A stretch of DNA of 64,000 nucleotides from Arcuatula senhousia (lineage: Eukaryota > Mollusca > Bivalvia > Mytilida > Mytilidae): NCBI GenBank assembly GCA_963971305.1, contig OZ020306.1:55402686-55466685 (forward strand), in the 5' to 3' direction. Under the pieces are notes generated by a model. The model saw only the letters and a program-made list of their open reading frames with translations, did no database searches and had not been told where the DNA came from. This document shows, one piece after another, positions 12,361-23,806 of this stretch; the stretch's first letter is position 1; each line of letters starts with the position of its first letter. Made by a program: the position numbers and the translations under genes.

Positions 12361-13497
12361 TTTTGCGCCCCGGAGGCAGGTGTGAGCTATTGCCATCACT
12401 TGGCGTCCGTCGTCGTCGTCGTCGTTAACTTTTCTTTGAAAATCTTCTCCTCTGAAATGACTGAAGGGATTGCTTTGAAACTTTGCACACTTCATCTATG
12501 GGATGTCCTCTACCAAGATTGCACAAAGGGTGACCGCCGTCCAAACAACATGGCGGCTGTTACTAAAAATAGACTAGGGGGGTCAGAGTACTGTTTTTGG
12601 CTTGTAAATTTAAAAGTATAAGAGATAGATGAAATCTGATGCCACGCTGCTGCTTCTGCATCAAAAGCTCTACAAAAGTCTCCATTGAGTCGAAGTTGTC
12701 AGATGACCCCTTAAAGGACCTACAGCCCTTTAAAGGTGAAAAATAGCATTTTTTCATGTTTTTGGCCTATAAAATGAAAATTATTGCAGATAGCGAAAAG
12801 TTGTTGCTTGCTTAAATGTTCAGCTCATTTAGCTTTACAAAAGTCTCCATAGGGTCGAAGTTGTCAGATGAACCCTTGTAGGGGTTACAGCCCCTAAAAT
12901 AACGTTTTTTCATATTTTTGCCTATGGAATGAAAACTATAGCAGATAGAGAGATGTGTTGCTTGCTTAAATGTTCAGCTCATTAAGCTCTATAAAATCTC
13001 AATAGGATCGAAGTTGTCAGATGACCCCTTATAGGGGTTACGGCCCCTAAAATAACATTTTTTCATGTTTTTGGCTTAGTGAATGAAACCATAGCAGATA
13101 GAGAGAAGCTGTTGCTTGCTTAAATGTTCAGCTCATAAAGCTCTACAATAGTCTCCATAGGATCGAAGTTTTCAGATGACCCCTTGTAGGGGTAACGGCC
13201 CCTAAAATGACGTTTTTTCATGTTTTTGGCATAGTGAAGAGAAAGCTGTTGCTTGCTTAAATGTTCAGTTCATTTAGCTCTACAAAAGTTTTCATTGGGT
13301 CAAAGTTGTCAGATGACCCCTTATAGGGGTTACGGCCCCTAAAATAACGTTCTTTTCATGTTTTTGGCCTATAGAATGAAACTATAGTAGATAGAGAAAA
13401 GCTGTTGCTTGCTTAAATGTTCAGCTCATTTAGCTCTACAAAATATAGGGTTGACATCAAGACCAGGTGAGCGATTCAGGCTCCTGGGAGCCTCTTG
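12361..13497 (+). repeat. Repeat family B, copy 1, with five about 155-bp tandem units
   Basis: It starts at GCCCCGGAGGCAGGTGTGAG with a GTCCGTCGTCGTCGTC run and ends at GGTGAGCGATTCAGGCTCCT with the palindrome AGGCTCC-TG-GGAGCCT. TCAGATGAMCCC occurs at about 12,699, 12,864, 13,017, 13,172 and 13,309, giving units of 137-165 bp. Each unit also carries TTGCTTGCTTAAATGTTCAG. The same ends occur at 25,185-26,295. Confidence 0.65.
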
Positions 13498-13800
13498 TTT
13501 ATTTGTGGTCCGATTTTGAAAATTTTTTTTTGCATGTTTGTTCTTGTCAAATAGAGGATACAAAATTAAGAATTAATTTTTGCGACCCCCCCTTTTTCCC
13601 CCTATTGCGTAATTAGGGGCCAAATGGGGCCAAAATCGAAACTTTTTTATTTGTGGTCCGATTTTGAAAATTTTTTTTGCAAGTTTATTCTTGTCAGGTA
13701 GTGAATCCAAATTTGATAATTAATTTTTGCAACCATCCCTTTTTTCTTTTGTTTCATAATTAGGGGCCAAAAAGGGCCGTAATCAAAACTTTTTTATTTT
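13498..13800 (+). repeat. Repeat family A, 3' portion (two units)
   Basis: Two units of ATTTGTGGTCCGATTTTGAA with the same AATTAGGGGCC motif as the block at 11,865-12,360. They continue family A beyond the family B sequence, so B appears nested in A. Confidence 0.55.
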
Positions 13801-14544
13801 TACCATGTGCTGCATGTTTGAAAACATGTTAATAAGGGGGACATTTTGTATTGATTGTATCAAGTTCTCACTTTGGACCTTCAAATTCATCTGGCTGACG
13901 TCTTCCAATCCAAAAACTTGTTGATTTTGTAAGGGTATGCGCATACTTAAAATGTATTTAAATCCATCAAGTATTATTTTAAACAAAGTTAAATTTTCTG
14001 TTGGACTTAAATGTCAATTAGTATACTGGTAGGTGTAGACCGTATTTAGTTTATTAGGAACTTGTGTCCTGTAGTAGAAATGATGTCTCAAGCTTTTGAT
14101 TTTTTGCCTTGAACTTATTGGCAGTTTGACACATTAATGTACATGTAATAAATGTTGAGAATAAGGAAGACCTTTAGGTCTGTATTGAAAAAGATTAATC
14201 GTAGATTTTTTTTCATCTTTTCCATTTAATCCAACTAACATTTGTCAGTTGTAGAGATGTGCTTCCATTCATTCTTGTTAGATTCAGTTATTTACCAGTA
14301 TTGCACAAACCAATCAATTAATAAATCAGGAAGTAAGATTGGTATAAAATGTTAACATTAGAAAAAAATCATTTTTATCCCCCCCCCCCCCCCCCCCCCA
14401 CAAACAGAGTGGAGGTAAATAGGAATCACCCATTTTGTTGGTTTATCTGAAATTTCTACATATGACATCTTGTAAGCAGAACTCTTCCTGCATGAATTGC
14501 TAGTTGGATTTAAATGATCCTTATTTTACTAAAAAAACAAGAAT
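13801..14544. other. Non-coding stretch with a poly(C) tract
   Basis: No gene-like structure is seen. The only notable item is the C run at 14,379-14,399. Confidence 0.5.
14379..14399. repeat. Uninterrupted run of 21 C
   Basis: A mononucleotide C tract of about 21 residues. Its length is likely unstable and subject to sequencing error. Confidence 0.85.
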
Positions 14545-15608
14545 ATGTCCAAAAGACATAATGCCCCATCTCACAACATTTATTTTTTTCCACAATCAAC
14601 ATGGTTGCTATTAAAGCACTTGTCAGTCAGAAGGAATGGACTTTAACTTAACCATTTTTCTATAAGTGATCATTCATGTGGAAAATATAGGTCTCTGCCA
14701 GCATCCGAAGCATGCATTGTGCTAAGCATCACTAGGTGCACCTACCATACCAATATAGTTGATGTGGCACATGTCAGTAAAAAAGGAATGATCTTTATCC
14801 ATACTTCTATAAGTGGTCATTCATGCGGAAAATATAGGTCACAGCCAGCATCTGAAGCATGCATTGTGCTTAGCATCACTGGGTGCACCTATCATAACAA
14901 TAGAGTAGATGTGGCACATGTCTGTAAGTAGGAATGGACTTTAACCAGTCTTCTTTAAGAGGCCATCCATGTGGAAAATATAGGTCACATCCAGCATCCG
15001 AAGCATGCATTTACTAAGCATCACTAGGTGCACCTACCATACCTATTTGGTTGGTATGGCACTTGTCAGTAAGGAGGAATGGACTTGAACCATTCTTCTA
15101 TAAGTGGTCATTCATGCAGAAAATATAGGTCATATCCAGCATCCGAAGCATGCATTGTGCAATGCATCACTAGGTGAACCTACCATACCAATTTGGTTAC
15201 TATGGCATTTGTCAGTAAGAAGGAATGGACTTTAACCATCGATCTTCTTTAAGTGGTAAGTCATGCGAAAAATGTAGGTCACTGCCAGCATCTGACGCAT
15301 GCATTGTGCTTAGCATCACTAGGTGCACATATCATACCTATATGGTTGATATAGCACTTGTCAGTTAAACAGAATAGACTTTAACCATTTTTCTGTACAT
15401 GATCATTCATGCAGAAAATATACGTCACATCCAGCATCCGAAGCATGCAATGTTCTTATCATCACTAGATGCACCTACCATACCAATATGATTGATGTGG
15501 CATTTGTCAGTAAGTGCAAATTTGGAAATATGGGATTTGGGACGGATGGACGGATGAACAGACCCGAACACTATATGCCCTTCTACTTTCGTAGATGGGG
15601 CATAGAAA
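14545..15608. mobile_element. Inverted-end repeat element with six 147-bp tandem units
   Basis: The ends are inverted: TAATGCCCCATC near 14,560 and GATGGGGCATA at 15,594-15,604. A CCGTCC-type run (GGGACGGATGGACGGATG) sits inside the right end. The core consists of six units starting GCATCYGAAGCATGCATTG at 14,701, 14,848, 14,994, 15,139, 15,288 and 15,434, a period of 145-149 bp. Units contain ATCACTAGGTGCACCTACC and AAAATATAGGTCAC. Open frames across it are by-products of the repeats. Confidence 0.7.
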
Positions 15609-15756
15609 TACAGGGTAATTATGGAGTTGTGCATGAACTTTATTGCACTAAGAATGAAGAAGTCAAAAGACAAAGTTTAACATTCAAGCAGAGGTATCCA
15701 TTATGTGAGCTGGCTAACAGCATGTACAGTATTTTAATTACAATTGTAAATTAATA

Positions 15757-16735
15757 TACCCCCGCATCGAAGAAGAGGGGGGTATAATGGTTTACCTCTG
15801 TCCATCTGTCCATCCTTCCGTCCGTCTGCAACATAACTTTTGTAATAGTTTTTGTCTTGCCTGCGAAGCAGAGCAGGACAATAGGTGTTACTTTACAGGC
15901 GGCGGCGACGGCGGCTTTAACTTTTTGGAAAAGTTTTATTAGCACCTCCATATCTCAAGAACTATAAGTCTTGGGTTGATGAAACTTGGTATGCATTAGC
16001 CCCAGTAGTAGCTTAGCACAGTTGCATCCCCATCTTTTGACCTTGACCTTGAATTTCCTGTTGAGTGGCTTTGACAATTTTCAATACATATAATAGCAAT
16101 GAAAAAGTTTTGCGAGCACCTCCATATCTCAAGAACTATAAGTCCTACGTTGATGAAACTTTGTTTGCATATGCCCTAGTAGACATTAGCACAGTTACAT
16201 GTACATCCTCATCTTTTGACCTTGACCTTTATTTTCAGGTTGAGTGACTTTGATTATTTTAATTGCATATATTTGCAATGTTTACCCATCTTTTGATCTC
16301 AGAAACTGAAAATCCATGTAAATTCAAAATATAGTGGAAATAAGAAAGAAGAATTGTTTTTGATGGTGCCGGCAGGCGAGACATGCTTTAGTGTTAACTT
16401 TTGTCCCAACAGCTACATATCACAGTGACTTGAAATTTGGTATTTGAATTTAGTGTGAGGTCCTTTCGAATTTATGTCTTTCAGATATCTACCTTAATAA
16501 TAGTCAATTTTCAACATAACTATAGTCAATTGTTGAAAATTTTAGTAACATTTTTATCAGCAACTACATATCACAGTGACTTGATATTTGGTAAATGAGT
16601 TAAGTATGAGGTCCTTTATTGCAAGTATTGAAATTGGGTCTGTATGATATATACTTCCTGTTTACCCACATACATGTAGTTCATTAAGGGGGTAGCAGGG
16701 GTATACTTAGTGAGCAGTAGCTCACAGATTCCTTG
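15757..16735 (+). repeat. Dispersed repeat starting with an ATACCCCC hairpin
   Basis: It opens with a TATACCCCC / GGGGGTATA hairpin, then a GTCCATC-rich stretch. Two about 174-bp units follow, marked by CACCTCCATATCTCAAGAAC at 15,943 and 16,117. Later come GCCGGCAGGCGAGACATGC (16,366) and TCACAGTGACTTGA motifs. It ends near the TGAGCAGTAGCTCA palindrome. GGCAGGCKAGACAT is shared with 21,684-21,757. Confidence 0.5.
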
Positions 16736-19432
16736 TTATGATCGTTTTTAAAGTTGCAGACAAATTAATATGAAAGCCTAGAAATCAAAAGTCTTTTATG
16801 CATGTCTTTTTCCTGGAAATTGACCCTACAAGATAAGTGCTAACTTTTTATCTTGAAATTTAGTCCTATGATCTTCTGAATATAAATCATCTTTTTGACC
16901 ATGATAAAAAATGTAATTAAAATCAAGAATCTGAGACTAAAGTGGTCATCAGCTTTATACTAGATCATCATGAGTTTAATGAAGCAATAAAATTTCTGAA
17001 AGAAAAATCTTGATAATATGATGGGGAAAAGTTTAAGCCTTAGGATAGTCTTTGTCTGGCTAATATCAAAGTTGTTTTCTTCATTGTATTTTTCTCTGAA
17101 ATGAAGTTGGGAAGTCAAAGATGGTGACCAACTTTTTCATTATGTGTAATCCTAATATAACATTTTATTTTTGGCCATTATTATTATATGTTTATCTATG
17201 AATTCAGCATCATGCAATGTAAATGATAGTATAGCAGTAAAGTATGACTCCAATTAATCTTTATTAGAAATAAGATAAAAGTACACACCATTCAAAAGTC
17301 ATTATTCCACAAAATTCATTGTTAAAGCGCCTCAAGGTTATGGAAGCTTCGTTATAATTCTAGCTATGATACATGAAATGGTTTTAACCTACATTCTCTA
17401 GTTTTCTATTTCTAAAATCTATATTACGCAGCTATTTTGTAATTTTCTTCCTATATCATCTCGTTTCCTGACAATTTTTTCTTACATTTAGGTTCTAATC
17501 TTTACAAAAATGAACATATCGCATATTGGGATTGCATGTTCCTATGAAAGCTTCCTACAATATAATTAGGAACTTCAAAGAAGTCGTAATGACTACAAAT
17601 TACTTTGGTTATCTCAGATTCATATGACCAAACAGATTAGACTTGGCTAATGCATGATGGGGTTCCATGTTGCTTCTATCTTGTATCCTTGTAAAGCTGA
17701 TGAAAGCTAATCTAGGCTCTTTGAAAATTTATTGAAAATGAGCTTAGTGCAATAAATATGATGAGATTTTGATGAAATTTAAATATTGGTAGATATGTCA
17801 CTCAGAAACTAAGATTAACTTAATTTTAAAACATTTAACTTTGTGCATGATATATTGATACAGGACTTGATGGGTAATTTAACTTTTTTGAGATTCTATT
17901 TCCCAGTTTTACTCTTTTTAGATGTTAAAGTGATATCTGATTTTATCTTTTGTTCTTTTACGTACTGCCCCATACATGTACATCAAAACCTGAAGAGTCC
18001 ATTCAGTCTCCATTAATAGCAGGCACAAAATCACAGCCTTATCTGCTTAAGTGACATCTTTGTCATTGTCATATCAATAATAATTTGTCAGACATTGTCT
18101 CAGTGTCCCGTGTCTTGACAACTTATCGTCATAAACCTAAAAAATGTGTAATTACTTATCGATCACACATTACATTACATAATCACTTGTGATTGAGGCG
18201 TTGTTTTTTTTCTTTTTCTCAATTAACGTCTCAAAATTAACTTTCCAGAGATCCTTCATTGTTATTGATGAGTGAAAATATAAAGTTAATCACTTGGTAT
18301 TAACGTGTCGAACAATATACAGGCTTTATGGGCACATCTATTAGCAGTCTATCTGCGTTGGTGCGGTTTCCTTATTTGATAGTCAAGGGTTGTAGAATTT
18401 GTCGAGAACAGATTTCATTCTTGTGGCAGGATAAATAGCTTAAAGATGTTTTGTTTTAAGGTTTCCAAGTCTGAGCTTTAGAATTAGTCGTTTAGCTATT
18501 ATATCGAAAATTTGTTATTTCAAAGCGAAGTTTTAATATCTGACTACTTTAAAGCACTTGTGACTGCCATATTTTAAGGTTTCTTTCTTAATAAGTAGGT
18601 AAGTATCTTGGAAGTTTGCACTCTGTTGTTGGGCTTTGTATATTATGTATAAGTACAGAGGGGCAGAATATTTGACCAATATAGTTTACATTAGGAAAAA
18701 TAATGCTATAGATAAGGTTAAATGGATTTTAAATCATCCCTTTTTGGAATTTAAGAGCCTCTACAAAAGTCTTAAATCTCCAGAGCTGCTGTTAATATAA
18801 TTCATATGATATTTGAAACCAATGAAAGGAGTAGGGGCGCTGTTTTTGGCCTTAAATTTTACCTGAGTCTCAATGTCAGATGCTGATAGATTATTTTCAG
18901 ATATCCAAAAATGAGAAACGTAATACATTATTTAATGTTTAAATGATTGTTTTGGTAAAATTTATAAAATGAAACTGACCTTCATTCAGAAAATCGCCAA
19001 TTTACATCAATTTTCAACATTCTTCAGATATATTTTGGACCAGAAAAGTATAATCTCTGCACACAAGAAACAACACCATATTTTTACAGATTGTTAATAC
19101 ATGTTTGGGTAATATAAACCTTCTCTAAAAGTATCAACTTGTTTCCCATGTGCGGACGATGTTTCCTGGTCCAAAATGTACCTTTAAAACGACAAAAATT
19201 TCTCATATTTTGTCATTTTTGCTTAAATCACTAGAATTATGACGTGATTATGACGCTTTGATATTAAATTTTAAAATGTTTGGACCCATTTTCCCTTTAG
19301 GCAGAGTTTACACTACAATGTAGCCAGAAATGGAGACTCATGCATAACCTTAATATTTTAAGCCTAAATAAGGGTCTTTCGCCCCTGCTCCTTTATATTG
19401 TTATCGAACAAGATTTTACCTAAGACATAGCA

Positions 19433-19877
19433 ACAATAATGTAGCTCCTTGGGCGGAGCTACAATACCGTCCCATTACTCAAAATGGAGCAAATTGAATT
19501 TCTTTCTCCAACTCAAATAAAACTTCAAAATGGTTAGAAATTATCAATGACACTCTGAATAACATTGAGATAATTAAAATTTTGGTCCAAAGTCATAAGT
19601 AACTATTAATTTGTTAGAAAACCAACATTTTCAAAATTTTGATACTTCAAAAACTGATAGTTTCACGAAAGTCTTTTAAATTGCACAAAATTTCGGAAAA
19701 TTTAAACTGAATTCGTCATTATCTATTATAAGTGATATTTAAATACCAAATTTGACGTCTAATGGATTGAATTGCGCCTGGTGTGATTTCGCTTCGGGCA
19801 TAATTGCTCCGTTACTAGCAATGGGACGGCATTCTAGCTCCACCAAATCAAAGATGTCAAAGCAGCTACATTATTGT
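19433..19877. mobile_element. MITE with about 60-bp imperfect inverted ends
   Basis: Left ACAATAATGTAGCTCC and GGAGCTACAATACCGTCCCA match the reverse complement of the right end (ACAATAATGTAGCTGC and GGAGCTAGAATGCCGTCCCA). Spacing differs by a small indel. The element is about 445 bp with no coding capacity. Target duplication is not resolved. Confidence 0.7.
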
Positions 19878-20507
19878 AGCTTCTTTAAGACATAGCTTCA
19901 AGTCATTTGTTACAAATATAGTATTTAACCTTGATTATTGCCAGATATCATACAGAATTTGAATATATTTTTGCAACAGCTTATGTACATTGCCTTAAAG
20001 CCTAGCTGACATTTGACAAATGTTTTAAAAAACTCTTCATTTTATCTGCACAATCAACAGCTATCAATATCTGGTGAAGCTAAAACAAATGCTTGATTAA
20101 TCTTTGTCAATAAAGACTTTGAAGGTCTTCCTTATTCTCCAAATTTATCAGTTAAACAATGTCAAGTTGCCAACAGATTTCTTCAAGGCCACAAGATTAA
20201 AAGATTGAAACATCATTGCCATTAATACTAGGCTTGAAAATATTGCATTTTACTGAATATAGAAATAATCTTTTTAAAAGTTGATACAAGTGATTGGGAT
20301 AAGGTGGGGACATGGGGCATTTTACACATTCAAACTTGAAATATCCCATAGAAATCTGGAAAATTTACAAAGAATGTTAAAGAATGTCCCATTGGAATTT
20401 TGTAAGAAATGATAAAAAGGCTCATATCTCAAAATTTTGATCATAATCACTACACAATATGGGTCAGTCACAGTCTCCAATAAATTGAATATTGTAAGTA
20501 TGGTCTG

Positions 20508-20690
20508 TCATGAGGTGGCCCTCATAGAGCTTGCTCTGTATGGGTCTTTGCCGCTGGGTCTTTAACATGTATTGGGTTAATTCCTAAAACATGGAAAACC
20601 ATTCATAGAAACTAAGACTGATTGTTCCTTGAGATATAATCCTTACAAATGGTATCAAGAGAGGGGTGGGGGTGGGGGGGAGGGGGGTAT
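20508..20690 (-). repeat. Decayed SINE body with adjacent G-rich tract
   Basis: It matches the body of the SINE at 30,681-31,035 in the same orientation. Shared features are GGTGGCCCTCATAGAGC, GGTCTTTAACATGTATTGGG and ATGGTATCAAGAGAGG in place of ATGGTGTCAAGAGAGA. The tRNA-like head is missing. The copy is much older than the one at 30.7 kb. A G-quadruplex-capable run (GGGGTGGGGGTGGGGGGGAG and on) lies at 20,663-20,688. Confidence 0.5.
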
Positions 20691-21240
20691 TGGAACATGA
20701 AATTTTCTACTTGATCGTGCATTGCCGATTGCATTTCAGTAGTTATTGTGTGTATTATGTTGTGTGATTCTTAATTTATTACTTCTTTGCTTCAAGAAAC
20801 TAGCCACATTGACACCATTTAATCTTTTGGACAATCTTCAGTTTGTCAGCTGTAAATTATTGTCAGTTAAAGCTATTATACCCAATGTATAAGACTATAA
20901 GTTCAACTCTCCTTTACTCTAAGGTTCATTTTAATTGTGTATTTGGGCCTGGGGTTAATTTAGTAGCTCATTTCCTGTTTTTAATCATATGTTTAGCAAT
21001 ATAAAACATCTCTTCTACCCAATGTGGGTTTTTTCTAGAACTTTTTAATGAAGATTTATGATTTGACTTTTTATGGTTTCTCAGAGTAGCAGACTTATTA
21101 ACTGTATTTATGTGAATGAGAAGGGGATGGCTACCAAGATAACTCAGCTATTTTGAGATTTGTAGAGAGATAGTAAATATTGTGGATTAGGGAACATTGA
21201 TAGCTGATGTTAAAACTTGAATATTTTTGTAGTTTATTAT

Positions 21241-21795
21241 GCGACCAATAGTAGTGGAAGGCAAGACATAGGTAGGGTATTACTTTCCGGCGACGATGCA
21301 ACTGTCACCATGCAGTGTGACCTTGACTCTATTTTCATGCTCCAGTGACTGTGAACTTAGGAATTTTTTCAGGCCCTAAACTTTTTTGTTATACTTTAGT
21401 GGACAATGAATTTCTTGAAAGAATTATTAGCTAGCCATCTGATATTGGGTATACACACAGTTGAGGTTATGGTCTACCCAACTGTCACCATGCCTGTGAC
21501 CCTGACCCCATTTTTACACTCAAGTGACTCTGTGAACTTAGGTCTTTTTAGGTCGAAAACTTTTTGTAAATTTTGTGGACAAGGAATGACTGGAAAAGTA
21601 TAATAGGTAGGCATCAGATATTGGGTATTCAGACATTTTTTGTGTTTATATTGATAAGAAAGTTGATTTTAGTGATGATGCTGGCAGGCTAGACATACTT
21701 TTAGTACCCACGCTTAAGTAAGGAATTAAGCTAGTGATGATGCTGGCAGGCGAGACATACTTTTAGTACCCACGCTTGAGTTAGGAATTAAGCTA
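21241..21795 (+). repeat. Dispersed repeat with 181-bp and 62-bp tandem units
   Basis: ACTGTCACCATGC recurs at 21,300 and 21,481, marking a duplicated unit of about 181 bp. AGTGATGATGCTGGCAGGC recurs at 21,671 and 21,733, marking a 62-bp unit. The GGCAGGCKAGACAT motif links it to the repeat at 15,757-16,735. Confidence 0.5.
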
Positions 21796-22479
21796 TCCTT
21801 GCTTATGGGGGAAGAGCAAAATATTTTGCTTGATGTTCAATATTGTCTGCAATTCTATTATATTCTTTTTTGCTACTTGGTTATATAATCTCTGTCGTCT
21901 TACCTACATGCACGCATCTTGAGAAATAGAAAAAGTTATTAAGTCAATTTAATGACAAAGATTCCCCAGACATATAAAATTTCATTATACTTTGCAAAGA
22001 AGATTTATATTTTATCAACTATAAAGCAATTCTTTTCTTCATTTTATGGTGGCCACAGCTGCTTTCAAGATTTGTTTGCTGTTGGCAAAACGATTGTTTG
22101 GGTTTGAAATTAAGCGTTTTAAGTTGTATTTTGTGTTCAGACTGTATGTTCAAGTTAGGTTGTGTCAGTAAGTGAAGAGTGTCTCTGATCTTAGGGTACT
22201 TCAGTTAAAGATGTTTATTTTCTTTTAACCAGATGACTTGAAGTGTTTTATTGGATCCAATATTCATTAACTTAAATTTTTAAGACCATTAAAGATCAAA
22301 GACTGATATCTTAAACTTTTACATGGCATTGATTGTTTGTTATTTGCAAAAATTACAATGTCCTAAAAAGATGGCCCTTTATTGTCTTGCATTATCATCA
22401 CTGTAAAGTGTAAAATGTTTTTGTGATCCTAGGTTGAGTTACTCTCCAGAAAGGGATACAGTATTACATATTGGTGCCT

Positions 22480-22560
22480 GAGTGGCCAAGTGGTCTAAGT
22501 TTAAATGCCATATATGCTAGTCAGTTACCTCTTCAGTTGTTTGAGTTATGCTTTGCAGAA
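22480..22560 (+). repeat. Degenerate tRNA-Leu/Ser-like SINE head
   Basis: GCCTGAGTGGCCAAGTGGTC resembles the A-box region of a class II tRNA, but the expected B box is reduced to a poor match (TTGTTTGAGTTAT). Probably a decayed SINE head, not a tRNA gene. Confidence 0.3.
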
Positions 22561-23694
22561 TACAAAAATCGCTCGCATACCTGTATGTTATTAGATTTTC
22601 CATGACTAAAATTTATTTTTCTGTTATGGCCCATGTGAGCCAAAAGGGCATGAAGCACCCAAAATCAATGCACTTAATATTTCTGCTCATTCATATAGAT
22701 TCCTTTCATATAGTAACTCATTGAACTTAGACATTTAAAGAAATTGTAAATAACTTTTTGTACTTGTTAAAAGTAGAAAGATTTCTATCTATCAGACTCC
22801 TCTGAGCCTATTGAGGAAGTGTCAACCTAACTGCACATGAAGTAAAAATCAAAATGACAACTTCAAATTTGCACAATTGTAAATTGCAACTGCTTGACTT
22901 ATTATTGAAATTATGTGTCACAAATGCAACAGTATGACGCAAATCTTTAGAATTCTATGTCATTATTCAAATTATGTTACTGTAAAAGGGATTAAGTACT
23001 AGCTAATAGGCCTGTTAGCACGTTACATTGATATGCTGTAAATTGTAGCATTTTATCCTGCTAATGACAGAATGAAAAATGTCCTCTCTATAATAATAGC
23101 CTTTAGAACATCGTTCATTCACCTTCCGCTGGTTCTGAATGATTAGGACAAAAAGAAGAAAACAATTTTTTATCTCCAACAATTATAGAAATAATGAGAA
23201 AAACGGTAAAGAATTTTAAATTTGTTGATATTATTTGTTCAACTTCAATGGGTTTTTAATAGCTGGTTTTGTAACAAGTTGTCAGATTGTCAGTTGAATG
23301 CTTAGTTGTTGTTTTTTTCAATTTGTGGAATGAATTACAAAAAATGGATCTCATTATCAGTGGTACTTATATAGAACAAAAATATACATTATGCATTCTT
23401 AGTTTAATAAGGTTTATGAAAATTAGAATTAAAATCATAGAAATAAGAACCTTAAACAGATTATAATTTTGGCAGAGCCAAAGTCCTGCATTAAAAGATT
23501 AAAAAGGTCCCATTTGATTGAAGGAATAACTCTGTCCAGCTCAGATACCTTTAAATACTATTAAACATACTTATTCAAGAACTGCTTACTTTTGTACAAA
23601 CATTAACCCTGAAATTAGACAAATGCTTTTTTTCAAAATAGGCTTTAAACAAGCTAGTTAACATTACTTTTTAAGAACTATCTTCTTTTTGTAG

Positions 23695-23806
23695 GTCTGT
23701 GATGTTGATCCTTTGACAGACACCAGCTGGAAAAGTCTAAAGAAGCACATTCAGACAGATGAAGTTCATGCCAGGGATAATATTCACCCTAATGGAACCT
23801 CACAAG
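23695..23806 (+). CDS. Candidate internal exon of an unidentified host gene
   Basis: A strong acceptor (TCTTCTTTTTGTAG) and donor (CACAAG|GTAGGT) bracket 112 bp open in the first frame. It encodes about 37 residues beginning VCDVDPLTDTSWKSLKKH and ending HPNGTSQ plus one base of a split codon. It starts in phase 0, matching the phase in which the exon at 383-457 ends. I do not recognise the product. The last 52 bp and the donor are the founder unit of the minisatellite that follows, so whatever this gene is, its splicing machinery faces about 17 further copies of the same 5' splice site. Confidence rests on splice signals, frame and phase. Confidence 0.6.

Larger units (their letters stand above)
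16736..23694. other. Intron-like non-coding DNA between candidate exons
   Basis: No coding segment is recognised. The listed repeats (19,433-19,877, 20,508-20,690, 21,241-21,795, 22,480-22,560) are the only structured parts. The acceptor of the next exon closes the stretch. Confidence 0.5.

Noticed and set aside
12199..12621. 140-codon open frame
   Set aside because: It spans the joint of two repeat families and includes a poly-valine stretch from a GTCGTC run. No protein-like features.
22484..22560. tRNA-Leu gene
   Set aside because: Only the 5' half resembles a tRNA; the T-arm is too degenerate.
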